This document shows, one piece after another, positions 8,469 through 17,925 of a stretch of DNA of 54,743 nt (within the stretch, counting starts at the first letter, position 1; each line of letters opens with the position of its first letter). The stretch comes from Paenibacillus silvestris (GTDB lineage: Bacteria > Bacillota > Bacilli > Paenibacillales > NBRC-103111), in the NCBI RefSeq assembly GCF_009882985.1, contig NZ_WTUZ01000001.1, positions 286-55,028 of the forward strand, given 5' to 3'. The notes under the pieces are model-generated. The model did not search any database. It was not told the origin of the DNA and was given only the letters and a program-made list of their open reading frames with translations. The position numbers were made by a program, and so were the translations under genes.

Positions 8469-10730
8469 ATGAAAATGAGCTGGTATCATCGCATGCTGCT
8501 GTCTTACGCTCCCCTATTTTTCGTTGTCATTTCCGTCTTAATCTTTTCTTTTTTCTCGATATTAAATAATTCGGCACAAAAACAAATCGCGATGACGGAT
8601 GACTCCATTGCGACCAAGGTCATGCAGGCAGTTGACGCGAATCTGAAAGCTTCCGAACAAATGACGATCAAAGAAATTTTTACAGATGAGAAGTTAAAAG
8701 ATTTCTATACGTATGCGGCAGGCGATAAAACGCTTTTTGATTACTTTGTGATTTCACATAAGCTGGATGATTTCTCTTCCATGTTGCCTTTTTCCAGTTC
8801 CATATATATGTACAACGAACAATCGGGCAAAATATTATCCAGAAATGGCTTATCCGACTTGGATCAGTTCGGGGACCGTGACTTCCTTCTTGCTGCCTAT
8901 CAGTCGAGGACGTCGCCGCCCGGGTGGACGAGTCCAAGAAGTTATCGCGAATTTATTCATGATTCAAGTGAAGAGCAAGTGGTGTCATTAGTCAAGTTTT
9001 TCCCCATAGACGGTATCAAACAGGGGGCTGTTGTGGTCAACATCCGCGTTCGTTCATTAGTTGGGTTCATGAAAGATTTAACGCGATATGATGCCGGCTT
9101 CATTCGGCTGCTGACCTCTAACCTAGAGCCTTTTGACCGGAGCTTGACGCTGCAAAGCCAAACCACATCCGTACAAGAACTGAAGCGGAAACAGATCCAT
9201 TCCGACTATACGGGGTGGCTGTATATGCCCGGTGGGCAAAGAGATCGGAAATTATCTTTCATGTCGCAGTTTAATGACCTTTGGATCATAGTGGGCATAG
9301 CGACTATCATTATTGGCGTGTTTTGGTTTACGTATATTACCCACAGGCATTACAAGCCGATCCAATCCATTGCGGTAAGAATCAATGATTACACGAAGCG
9401 AAAAAGCAGCGAGCTAGTTAAGCATGCGGGGGTCGACGAACTGAAATTTATCGAATTGGCCATTGATAACTTGTTAGAAAAGACAAGCCAGTATGAGAAA
9501 CTACATAACGATGATTTACTGATTCGTAGAAGGCAAGTATTGGCCGATTGGTTGGAAGGCCATAGGATCATGAACGAAACGGAGTGGAAGCAAGAGACGG
9601 CTAGATTGCAGTTACCCTCCCAGTTCAACAGGTTGGCGGTGGCGATGATGGAAATCGACCGATACTCTCATTTCATAAGTGACTATAGCTCAAGCGACCA
9701 GTACTTGCTTAAATTTGTTGTCAGTAATGTCCTTCAGGAAGTTGCCCAAAACGAAGGGATTTTTGCTTGGAATGAGTGGGTGGAACCACAGCAAATGGCC
9801 GTCCTGTTTTACTTGAATGATCGCCAGGAGCAAGACGAGAATACCGTTTATGATTTCATGAAGAAACTGCAGGACTGGATTCTGGCCAATCTAGAATTTA
9901 CGGTGTCAGTTGGAATTGGGCCAGAGACTCACACGCTTGGACACATACCACAAAGCTATGCGGAAGCCAAAAAACATCTGTCTTACAAGCCCGTCTTTGG
10001 ATTAGGCTCCCTCATTGGAAGCAGGGATGTACATGCAAAAACGGAAGGGCGGATTTTCCCTCATCTGCAATCGGTTCGAATCATCGTGAAGTCGTTCCGC
10101 ACGGACGACGGGCAATGGCAGACTCATATGACTTCGCTTTTTCATGCTTTAAAGAAGGGCCGCTTCTCACAAAGTGATATCAACCACATTTCCAATTACT
10201 TCATGTATCATCTGAATAAAGAACTGATGGAAATGACAGGAGAGGCACAGGAACTGTGGACCACAGAGTATAAGCCGGTTCTTGAAGCCTTGGTGGAGCA
10301 CTCTGAGAAACTGGAAGAATGGCATGAGCGGTTAGTTATGCTGCTTTCCGAGCTTGAACCCCGTGTTCGAGCTGCCCGCTACGCAAGGAACAATCATGAA
10401 CTCATCTGCCAAGTTAAAGTGTATATCGAAACGCACTATGTCGACTCCGATCTATCCCTAAACAGGATTAGCGACCATTTTGAAATGAACCCTCGATATT
10501 TAAGCAAGTTGTTTAAAGAGGAGTTCGGGGAGAAGTTTATTGATTATTTGCTGCGGATTCGTTTGGAGGAAGCTCAGAGATTACTCCTTAAGACCGATTT
10601 ATCGGTACAACATATCGCAGAACGAGTTGGCTATGTTCATGTCATTTCCTTTCACCGGGCTTTCAAGAATGTGGTAGGTGTTCCCCCTGGAGACTTTCGC
10701 AAGAAAACGGAGGTAAATAGCCTTCAATAA
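8469..10730 (+). CDS. Membrane-anchored AraC-type regulator (set A)
   Basis: 753 aa. TM1 is at about residues 9-30 and TM2 at about 270-290 (LWIIVGIATIIIGVFWFTYI), enclosing an extracellular sensor region. A HAMP-like linker and a long central domain follow. The C-terminal 100 residues are an AraC DNA-binding domain (RISDHFEMNPRYLSKLFKEE, then HIAERVGYVHVISFHRAFK). This one-component design, in which the outside ligand is sensed and the tethered HTH binds DNA, accompanies LplB/LplC-type importers in Paenibacillus. The start at 8469 (or TTG 8466) follows GCAGGAGGG. The next genes are a matching permease pair and binding protein, its likely targets. Confidence 0.9.
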   Translation: MKMSWYHRMLLSYAPLFFVVISVLIFSFFSILNNSAQKQIAMTDDSIATKVMQAVDANLKASEQMTIKEIFTDEKLKDFYTYAAGDKTLFDYFVISHKLDDFSSMLPFSSSIYMYNEQSGKILSRNGLSDLDQFGDRDFLLAAYQSRTSPPGWTSPRSYREFIHDSSEEQVVSLVKFFPIDGIKQGAVVVNIRVRSLVGFMKDLTRYDAGFIRLLTSNLEPFDRSLTLQSQTTSVQELKRKQIHSDYTGWLYMPGGQRDRKLSFMSQFNDLWIIVGIATIIIGVFWFTYITHRHYKPIQSIAVRINDYTKRKSSELVKHAGVDELKFIELAIDNLLEKTSQYEKLHNDDLLIRRRQVLADWLEGHRIMNETEWKQETARLQLPSQFNRLAVAMMEIDRYSHFISDYSSSDQYLLKFVVSNVLQEVAQNEGIFAWNEWVEPQQMAVLFYLNDRQEQDENTVYDFMKKLQDWILANLEFTVSVGIGPETHTLGHIPQSYAEAKKHLSYKPVFGLGSLIGSRDVHAKTEGRIFPHLQSVRIIVKSFRTDDGQWQTHMTSLFHALKKGRFSQSDINHISNYFMYHLNKELMEMTGEAQELWTTEYKPVLEALVEHSEKLEEWHERLVMLLSELEPRVRAARYARNNHELICQVKVYIETHYVDSDLSLNRISDHFEMNPRYLSKLFKEEFGEKFIDYLLRIRLEEAQRLLLKTDLSVQHIAERVGYVHVISFHRAFKNVVGVPPGDFRKKTEVNSLQ

Positions 10731-10751
10731 GCAGATTGGATACGTTAAAAT

Positions 10752-10766
10752 AGCAAGCGCTTTCAA
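10752..10766 (-). promoter_or_regulatory. cre-like CcpA operator
   Basis: Read on the minus strand, TTGAAAGCGCTTGCT matches the catabolite-responsive consensus WTGNAANCGNWNNCW at every defined position. It lies in the 184-bp gap before the set A permease operon, as expected for CcpA-mediated glucose repression. Confidence 0.7.
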
Positions 10767-10914
10767 TTTTATTCGGAAATGTTAAGGTGTGAGAAAAGGT
10801 TAAGGACTTGAATTAGGCACTTTCTTACTTTTCGATAAGCGGCGATTCATGTTAATTGAATGTTGACCTAGCTTGAATTATTGTGAAAACACAATGATGA
10901 AAAGGAGGGATTGC

Positions 10915-11889
10915 ATGCCTAGTAATGAACCTGCAATGGACAAAACGCTAGCTTCTCAGTACACCATTCGCTCGTCAGCGTTAAAAAAAAGCAGGAGACT
11001 TTTTTTGAATCAGGATTGGCAGTTGTACGCATTGCTGTCTTTACCTATGCTGTATTTTCTAATCTTCAAGTATATCCCGATGTATGGGGTAACGATCGCC
11101 TTTAAAGATTTCAATATGTTCCAGGGAATATGGAAGAGTCCTTGGGTCGGTCTGGATGCTTTCCGTGAAATATTCTTAATGAAGGATTTCTACAAGGTGC
11201 TGCGAAACACGATGCTGCTTAATCTTCTCGACTTGGTGGTTTCCTTCCCAGCACCGATCATCTTGGCTGTATTATTGAACGAAATCCGGATCAAATGGTT
11301 TAAGAAGGGGGCACAAACCGTCTTATATCTGCCTCACTTTATTTCATGGGTTATCATCGGAGGCATGGTGTATCAGCTGCTATCCACAAATACAGGGCTG
11401 GTAAATATATTATTGAAGTCCTCTGGAATGAAAGCGATTCCATTTCTCACTGAGCCCATCTATTGGGTAATCACCTATGTGGGAGCGGGTGTGTGGCAAA
11501 ATGCTGGCTGGGGCACAATCATTTATTTGGCAGCTTTGGCCGGAATAAATAAAGAGTTATATGAGGCTGCGGAAGTGGACGGAGCAGGGCGACTGCGTAA
11601 GATTTGGAACATAACGCTTCCTGGGATTAAACCAACCATTATGATTTTGCTGATCATCAATATTGGGCATATGGCCAGCATCGGTTTCGAGCGTCCCTTT
11701 GTTCTGGCGAATCCGCTAGTTACAGACGTGTCCGATGTTATAAGTACCTTCGTTTATAAGGTCGGGATAAATTCTGCCAGGTTTACAATCGCTACGGCTA
11801 TTGGATTATTTCAGGCTGTCGTCGGGTTGATCTTCCTGTTGTCATCGAACTATATTTCCAAAAAAGTGACTGATCAAGGAATTTGGTAA
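10915..11889 (+). CDS. lplB: ABC sugar permease, LplB type (set A)
   Basis: 324 aa with about six membrane segments. The N-terminal signature PMLYFLIFKYIPMYGVTIAFKDFN is truncated in this description but is visible at about residues 42-65. The EAA loop is YEAAEVDGAGRLRKIWNITLP (about residues 220-240), the docking site for the ATPase. The start ATG follows AAAGGAGGGATTGC; the ORF open further upstream lacks an SD. It forms an operon with the 11902 permease and 12826 binding protein. No ATPase gene is present, so a shared MsmX-like subunit is presumed. The substrate is likely an oligosaccharide; the lplB symbol denotes family only. Confidence 0.9.
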   Translation: MPSNEPAMDKTLASQYTIRSSALKKSRRLFLNQDWQLYALLSLPMLYFLIFKYIPMYGVTIAFKDFNMFQGIWKSPWVGLDAFREIFLMKDFYKVLRNTMLLNLLDLVVSFPAPIILAVLLNEIRIKWFKKGAQTVLYLPHFISWVIIGGMVYQLLSTNTGLVNILLKSSGMKAIPFLTEPIYWVITYVGAGVWQNAGWGTIIYLAALAGINKELYEAAEVDGAGRLRKIWNITLPGIKPTIMILLIINIGHMASIGFERPFVLANPLVTDVSDVISTFVYKVGINSARFTIATAIGLFQAVVGLIFLLSSNYISKKVTDQGIW

Positions 11890-11901
11890 GGGAGGCGTCT
11901 A

Positions 11902-12774
11902 ATGAAAGTCAGGGCCAGCGACAAGATTATTGATAGCTGTATCATCCTGCTTGTAACCGTGGCATCCTTCGTATGCCTTGTTCCTATCCTTCATTTGATC
12001 GCGGTCTCGTTAAGCTCCAATGCGGCGATCTTATCCAACAAGGTAACGGTATTCCCGGTAGAATGGAGCACTCTGGCCTATGAATCTGTGTTTAAGGATG
12101 CCAAGATGGTTAGCTCGTTATTTTTCACCATTGTACTTGTGGCTGTATTCACGGTAGTGTGCATGATCATGACGATTTGCGCAGCTTATCCGCTTACGAA
12201 GAAAAAGCTGAAGGGCCGGGATTTCTTTTTGATTCTTATCGTGTTTACGATGTTTTTCAGTGGAGGATTAATTCCGGAATATTTGCTTGTAAAATCATTA
12301 AAGTTGACGAACACCCTCTGGGCATTAGTACTGCCCGGCATGATTAACGCTTTTTATCTCATCATCCTGAAGTCCTTCTTTTCCTCCATTCCAGAGGAGC
12401 TCGAAGAGTCTGCACGGATTGACGGAAGCTCGCATTTCGGAACGTTATTCCGGATTGTGTTGCCACTTTCGTTGCCGGTACTCGCAACATTGAGTTTGTT
12501 CTATGCGGTAGGCCGTTGGAACGGGTTCATGGATGCGCTCTTTTATATTACCAATCAAGATCTGTACCCGATTCAGCTGAAGTTGTACCAATTGGTCATC
12601 AGTAATCAAATGAGCGATGCGACCGCGACGGAAGGAATGAGTGCTATGGCCCCAATTCCCGAAAGTCTAAAAGCGGCTAGTATCATGTTTGCCACGATTC
12701 CGATTTTGCTCGTATATCCTTGGCTTCAACGATATTTTATTTCCGGGATTATGGTTGGCGCAGTGAAGGGTTGA
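11902..12774 (+). CDS. lplC: ABC sugar permease, LplC/YtcP type (set A)
   Basis: 290 aa, six membrane segments. EAA loop ELEESARIDGSSHFGTLFRIV at about residues 165-185. It ends with the family-typical IMVGAVKG tail. It starts 12 bp after the upstream permease with GGGAGGCGTCTA as SD, so the two are translationally linked partners of one transmembrane channel. Confidence 0.92.
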   Translation: MKVRASDKIIDSCIILLVTVASFVCLVPILHLIAVSLSSNAAILSNKVTVFPVEWSTLAYESVFKDAKMVSSLFFTIVLVAVFTVVCMIMTICAAYPLTKKKLKGRDFFLILIVFTMFFSGGLIPEYLLVKSLKLTNTLWALVLPGMINAFYLIILKSFFSSIPEELEESARIDGSSHFGTLFRIVLPLSLPVLATLSLFYAVGRWNGFMDALFYITNQDLYPIQLKLYQLVISNQMSDATATEGMSAMAPIPESLKAASIMFATIPILLVYPWLQRYFISGIMVGAVKG

Positions 12775-12825
12775 TTGATTCATAAGATGAGTTCCCATTC
12801 TATATGAAAAAGGGAGTTGAATGAT

Positions 12826-14379
12826 TTGCGCAATCAAAAATCGCTTATCCGGACAGTTAGCAGTTCACTCATGGTCATGTTATTGGCAGGTATGGTTACA
12901 GCCTGTTCTAGCGCAGGGGGTGCAGATGGAAGTGGGACTAAGGGTGATCCGGTAACTCTGAAAATAGAGCTCTTCGACCGTGGCAACACGCCGCCTGGCG
13001 CTCCGCCGCTTACGGAAAGTTACTTTGTCAAATACATGCAGGAAAAGTTTGGCGACCCGAATAATATCAAACTGCAATTTGTAACCGTTCCGCGAACCGA
13101 GGAAGTGCCAAAACTGAATGTGCTGATGTCGGCCAATGAGGCGCCGGACATTATATTTACCTATAGCGATCCCGCTGTTCAGAATTGGGTGAAACAGGGA
13201 GGGCTGACCGAGCTTGGCGATTTGATCAACCAACACGGTCCGAATTTGAAGAAATATCTCGGAGATAAGCTCTTGAGCTACGGTAATTTTGATGGCAAAC
13301 AGTTCACGATCCCAGCGAAAAGAATTATTATTGCCAGCTCAACGCCGATCATGCGGAAGGACTGGCTGGACAAGCTGGGTATGCAGCCACCGAAAACCAC
13401 CGATGAGTTCTATACCGTATTGAAAGCATTTAAGGAGAAAGATCCAGGCAACACGGGCGGAAAGGTTATTCCTTATGGCATTCGGTATAACAACAACCTG
13501 GATCCGCTGGTTCGGACGTTCTGGAAGAAAATGACGGAAGAAGAGTATTACTCTCTTCCAGATCTGATGAAACCAGGCAATAAAGATGGTTATAAATATT
13601 TGAACAAGCTGTATAACGAAGGCTTAATTAGCCCTGATTTTGCGCTGGACAAAGATGGTAAGAAATTTCAGGCTGATTTAGTGAATGGACTGATCGGATT
13701 TGCGATCACCAATACCAACGAACCTGTCTATCAGTCGTATTATTCCACCCTGCAGAAGAATGTTCCGAGTGCCACGCTGCTGCCTGTAGATCCGTTCACG
13801 AACTATGAAGGCAAGCATGTGAAACAGATTTACCATCCGCTGTCTGCTCATCTCATGGTACCGAAGGCTAGTAAAAGGGCCGTGGAAGCCGTTAAGTTCC
13901 TAAACTGGATGTCGGATTATAAAGTTATCTTCGACTTGCAGAACGGGACGGAAGGGGTTACCTACAAAAAAGGTGATGACGGCATTCCAGTCATTATGGA
14001 TACCGATGAAGCCAAGAAGGTGATGTACAATTATTTGGATTACAGCATGCTGATCAATGGTAAAGATATGGGCGATCAGGAAAAAACACTAAAAGCAAAC
14101 GCGGCTGATCCTAAATATAAAGACTTCACCATGAATAGTATCAAGGTTGGCGATCAGGACGGACAATTGCCGGCACGTTTTGACAGACCCATAGAAGCAC
14201 AAATTAAATACAATCAAACCTTGGGTGATAAAGCCATTGAAATCTTCGTGAAGACGGTAACGGCTAAGCCGGCGGATTTTGATAAGCTTTACGACGATAT
14301 GGTTGCGGAATACATGAAGACCGGCGGTAAAGAGGTCATGGAAGAACAGAAGAAAGCGTATCAGGATATGAAAAAGTAG
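12826..14379 (+). CDS. Extracellular solute-binding lipoprotein (set A)
   Basis: 517 aa. Signal peptide with lipobox ending LAGMVTAC; the lipidated Cys is residue 27. The mature protein has the class-1 sugar-binding fold of the LipO/LplA-like group (for example MRKDWLDKLGMQPPKTTDEF and a later VPKASKRAVEAVKFLNWM segment). The start is taken as TTG 12826, nine bases after AGGGAG; a TTG at 12817 would touch the SD. It is the third gene of the set A operon, captures the sugar outside the membrane, and is followed by a terminator. Confidence 0.9.
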   Translation: MRNQKSLIRTVSSSLMVMLLAGMVTACSSAGGADGSGTKGDPVTLKIELFDRGNTPPGAPPLTESYFVKYMQEKFGDPNNIKLQFVTVPRTEEVPKLNVLMSANEAPDIIFTYSDPAVQNWVKQGGLTELGDLINQHGPNLKKYLGDKLLSYGNFDGKQFTIPAKRIIIASSTPIMRKDWLDKLGMQPPKTTDEFYTVLKAFKEKDPGNTGGKVIPYGIRYNNNLDPLVRTFWKKMTEEEYYSLPDLMKPGNKDGYKYLNKLYNEGLISPDFALDKDGKKFQADLVNGLIGFAITNTNEPVYQSYYSTLQKNVPSATLLPVDPFTNYEGKHVKQIYHPLSAHLMVPKASKRAVEAVKFLNWMSDYKVIFDLQNGTEGVTYKKGDDGIPVIMDTDEAKKVMYNYLDYSMLINGKDMGDQEKTLKANAADPKYKDFTMNSIKVGDQDGQLPARFDRPIEAQIKYNQTLGDKAIEIFVKTVTAKPADFDKLYDDMVAEYMKTGGKEVMEEQKKAYQDMKK

Positions 14380-14404
14380 GATAGCTGCAAAAATAAAATC
14401 CACA

Positions 14405-14434
14405 AGGCTGCCAGTAAAGATGGGCAGCCTTTTT
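14405..14434 (+). terminator. Terminator of the set A importer operon
   Basis: The stem AGGCTGCC (14405-14412) pairs with GGCAGCCT (14423-14430), followed by TTTT. Confidence 0.9.
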
Positions 14435-14484
14435 GCGTATTTGCCCGTCATATGGGCATGATTTCGCAAGGATGTGCTAACCGG

Positions 14485-14558
14485 GCAAGATAGTTGCAGA
14501 AAGAATCATGCGTGTCAAAATAGTGCAATTGATAGAGCAAAGTGACTTCCTTTATAGT
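14485..14558 (+). promoter_or_regulatory. Promoter/operator of the GH106-sulfatase operon (shared motif, copy U1)
   Basis: Two direct motif copies, CAAGATAGTTG (14486) and CAAAATAGTGC (14516), lie 30 bp apart. They are followed by ATTG, then CAAAGTG (14538) and, exactly 15 bp on, a -10-like TATAGT (14553). TTGATA (14529-14534) gives an 18-bp spacer to that -10. The same arrangement occurs at 24542-24617 and in variant form at 20022-20132. It is probably an AraC-type activator target. Confidence 0.55.
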
Positions 14559-14613
14559 GTTTAATAGATGAAGCAATGTTTCATATATGCACTTGCCGAG
14601 GAGATGAGCTTGC

Positions 14614-17600
14614 ATGGCCCAGTTTAATATGCAGTCTTTTGCACAGCCGGAAGCGGAGTACCGGATTCATCCGTTTTGGTTTTGGAATGGGGAAATGGAC
14701 GATGAGCAGATTCGTTATCAAATTGATGAGATGGCTGATAAAGGTTTGGGCGGATTTTTCGTCTGTGCGAGACAGGGACTTCAGATACCATACTTATCCG
14801 ATGCTTGGTTTCAGAAAGTACGTGTAGCGGTCGAAGCGGCCGAGCGCCGCAAATTGCAGGTATGGCTCTACGATGAGTACCCGTATCCGAGCGGGATCGC
14901 TGGCGGTGAGGTGACGCTGGAGCATCCGGAGGCTAAGCACTATACACTCGAGCATCGGGCCCAGCGGGTGCAGGGCGGAGAGCATCTGTCCATGGAGCTC
15001 CCATGGGCGCGTATTTTGTATGCCAAAGCGATTCCTGTTAGCGCCGAAGGTGTCAAGCTTTGGAACGAGGCGGTGGATGTCCGTTCATCCATCGGGAACT
15101 TCCAAGCGGATCCCATTTTTCAGAAAGCGGGCTTGACGAGTTACAATCAGAAGCGATTCTTTACTTACCGTACGATTCAAAAGATGGAATGGACGGTGCC
15201 CCCTGGTGATTGGGAAGTGCTGATTATGCAGGAGAAGGAAATCGAAGACTTCAAGTATTATGGGACGTTCGTCGATCCGTGCAATCATGAGGCAATGGCG
15301 ACATTCATTCGATTGACACACGATAAGTATGCACAGCACTTGGGTGAATACTTCGGTGGTACGATCAAGGGCATGTTTACCGACGAGATTGGGCTCTTGG
15401 GGAGCTTGCCGTGGTCGCCGAAGCTGCCGTCCTTCTTCATGGAGCAAAATGGCTATGACCTGCGGGAACATCTGCATGCACTGCTATATGAAGAAGGAGA
15501 TCAGTCGGCTCGTATTCGTTATGATTACTACCAGGCTATTCATGAGCTTCTGCTCAGCGCTTATCATAAGCAGGTGCATGATTGGTGTGAACAGTATGGC
15601 CTTCAATATGTCACCGAAGTGCCGTCAGTACGGCACACCACTCAGCGGTACAGTCACGTTCCCGGCGGGGATACCGCGCATGAAAAGCTCGGGCGTTCGC
15701 TGGACTGGATTTTGAATAATCAGGCGGAAAGCTTCCGTTCCAGCGCCAAAATGGTCAGTTCCATTGCCCGGCAATTCGGCCGTGAGCGCAACTTAATTGA
15801 GTGCTTCCATAGTGTAGGATGGTCAATGACTCTCCAGGACGCGAAGTGGATGATTGATCGTATGGCTGCGCAAGGTACGAACTTTTTTAACTTTCATGCC
15901 TTTTTCTATACACTTGATGCGCTAATGAAACATGACGCGCCGCCTTCTCAGTTTCTGCAAAATCCATATTGGGCGCATTTCAGACAACTCGGCGATTACG
16001 TCGGACGGATCAGCTATGTTATGAGCTGCGGCGATGCGGACATTCGTACAGCGGTACTTCAACCAACAACATCGTTGTGGGCCTATATGGGCAATCCCTT
16101 CCACCATTTTGATTATGGCGGTAACAATGCCGATGAGAAGCGCAAGCTTAACGATCTGAAAGCGTGGTGGACACGCATTTGCAACGAACTGACCTATGGC
16201 GGCAGGGACTACGATCATTTGGATACAGGACTGCTCTCGGAAGCAGTGGTGGAGAACGGTCTGATTAAGCTAGGCAATGCCAGCTATACCAACGTAATTG
16301 TGCCGCCAATGACCAATCTGGAGAGTGGCGCATGGGCGAAGCTAGAAATGTTCCTTGCGCAAGGTGGAACGGTTATCAGCATGGGGCAATTGCCGTATCA
16401 AGCAATCGAAACCAGTGGCTGGGACGCGGCTTCCTCAGCAAGCGTCTTCGGTTTGCAGCAGCCTAGCGGCGAGCAATTCTGGAGCGAAAGCGCCGAATCA
16501 GCTCTGGCGTGGTCCAAAGGCGCTGCGAACGCGTATCATTTGCCGTTCGCGGCGTCAGCTGACGAAGCTGCAGTGCTAGGCAGCCTGTCTAATCTGCTTG
16601 AAGAGCTTCATCCGCTGGCAGTGAAGCTGAAATCGGCCAACGGCGGACGCAGTATTCTCATGCAGACTCGCCGAATCGATGCGGATAGTTTCCTGGTCTT
16701 CGTGAGCAATCAGGAAGAGCCAGTGCGTGATCTGTCTTTGCAAATTTCAACCGCTCTCTGGGAGGGAAATGGGGGTAATGAGGCTCTGTTTACAGAGCTA
16801 TCCTTGGATCGCGGCGACGAGGCGCCTGCCCAGGCTGAACGTACGGGCAACGGTTGGGAGCTGCCGGTCGTACTGGATGCCTACGAATCCAGACTTTTCC
16901 GTATTACGCGCAGCTCAGCTGCCAAAGCCCTGCCAGACAAACCTTGGCAGCTCAAGGTTGATGCTTCCGAGGCCACCTTATGGACCATGCAAACCGATGA
17001 AGATAATGCGGTGCGGTTGGATGCGTTTCATCTGTCGATTCTGGGTATTAACAGCTTAGAGTCGGGGTCGGAGGAGGATGCACCGTTGGTGCAAGTCAAA
17101 ACGTTCATTGATCAGTGTGCGGACCTGGCTGCTTTGACGAAGTTGCCTGTACACATGAGCCAGCTGTTCGGAACGCCGATGCGCATTAGCTTGGCCTATC
17201 CACTTCAAGCCCGGTATGCGACAACCATCGTCGTAGAAAACCCGCTTGATCAGGTGTTTCTCGTGATGGATCAAGGAGCGCTTTCCGGAGAAGGATCGGT
17301 GATGATTAACGGCCATCGACTTCAGAAGTTGGATTTTGCTCGACACTTTTTGTATGACTACATGAACGTAGGCTGCGACATTACAACGTATTTGCGGCCA
17401 GGCGTCAATGAAATTTCGGTTGAGGTGACGGTCGAGAAGGATTGGCATGGTTTGATCGATGCGCTGTATCTAACAGGGAGCTTCCAAGCTGGCTTCGATG
17501 CCGAGCAGCGTCCCGTCCTGAAGCGTCCGGTCGCCTTGCAGCATCCGCTCGCGGCAAGTCCATATGCGGGTTATCCGCATTTTGGCGGAACAATGACCTT

Positions 17601-17919
17601 CAGCCGTGAGCTTCAGCTGAGTCGATTGCCCGAAGGGGAGAGCTTCGAGCTGACATTCGAAGGACTAGACCGCGAGTTCCACGATGTGGCAGAAGTACTG
17701 GTGAACAAGGTGTCACTTGGAGCCCGTACCTGGATGCCGTACCGCTTCAGCGGGCGTACATCGATGCTGGTGGAAGGCATGAACCATATCGAGGTTCGCG
17801 TGACCAACACGTTAATTGGTTTGCTGGAAGGGAAATATTTTGATTATGCGAAGCACGAATTGAAGCCAGTTTACACAGCCGAGCGGGTACAGTCCTACCA
17901 GAACCCAGAAGGAGAGTAA
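14614..17919 (+). CDS. Glycoside hydrolase family 106-like (alpha-L-rhamnosidase)
   Basis: 1101 aa. It begins with the GH106 entry motif IHPFWFWNGEMDDEQIRYQI and an LGGFFVCARQGL segment. A (beta/alpha)8 catalytic domain runs to about residue 600, with conserved acidic stretches FTDEIGLLGSLPW (about 257) and YVTEVPSVRHTT (about 333) as candidate catalytic or Ca-binding sites. The C-terminal 300 residues are beta-sandwich, carbohydrate-binding-like domains. There is no signal peptide, so it should act in the cytosol on imported oligosaccharides. The ATG at 14614 has GAGGAG upstream. The sulfatase starts 6 bp after the stop, so the pair form an operon. Family assignment is by motif recognition; the exact linkage cleaved is inferred. 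Confidence 0.82.
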   Translation: MAQFNMQSFAQPEAEYRIHPFWFWNGEMDDEQIRYQIDEMADKGLGGFFVCARQGLQIPYLSDAWFQKVRVAVEAAERRKLQVWLYDEYPYPSGIAGGEVTLEHPEAKHYTLEHRAQRVQGGEHLSMELPWARILYAKAIPVSAEGVKLWNEAVDVRSSIGNFQADPIFQKAGLTSYNQKRFFTYRTIQKMEWTVPPGDWEVLIMQEKEIEDFKYYGTFVDPCNHEAMATFIRLTHDKYAQHLGEYFGGTIKGMFTDEIGLLGSLPWSPKLPSFFMEQNGYDLREHLHALLYEEGDQSARIRYDYYQAIHELLLSAYHKQVHDWCEQYGLQYVTEVPSVRHTTQRYSHVPGGDTAHEKLGRSLDWILNNQAESFRSSAKMVSSIARQFGRERNLIECFHSVGWSMTLQDAKWMIDRMAAQGTNFFNFHAFFYTLDALMKHDAPPSQFLQNPYWAHFRQLGDYVGRISYVMSCGDADIRTAVLQPTTSLWAYMGNPFHHFDYGGNNADEKRKLNDLKAWWTRICNELTYGGRDYDHLDTGLLSEAVVENGLIKLGNASYTNVIVPPMTNLESGAWAKLEMFLAQGGTVISMGQLPYQAIETSGWDAASSASVFGLQQPSGEQFWSESAESALAWSKGAANAYHLPFAASADEAAVLGSLSNLLEELHPLAVKLKSANGGRSILMQTRRIDADSFLVFVSNQEEPVRDLSLQISTALWEGNGGNEALFTELSLDRGDEAPAQAERTGNGWELPVVLDAYESRLFRITRSSAAKALPDKPWQLKVDASEATLWTMQTDEDNAVRLDAFHLSILGINSLESGSEEDAPLVQVKTFIDQCADLAALTKLPVHMSQLFGTPMRISLAYPLQARYATTIVVENPLDQVFLVMDQGALSGEGSVMINGHRLQKLDFARHFLYDYMNVGCDITTYLRPGVNEISVEVTVEKDWHGLIDALYLTGSFQAGFDAEQRPVLKRPVALQHPLAASPYAGYPHFGGTMTFSRELQLSRLPEGESFELTFEGLDREFHDVAEVLVNKVSLGARTWMPYRFSGRTSMLVEGMNHIEVRVTNTLIGLLEGKYFDYAKHELKPVYTAERVQSYQNPEGE

Positions 17920-17925
17920 ACGCCG

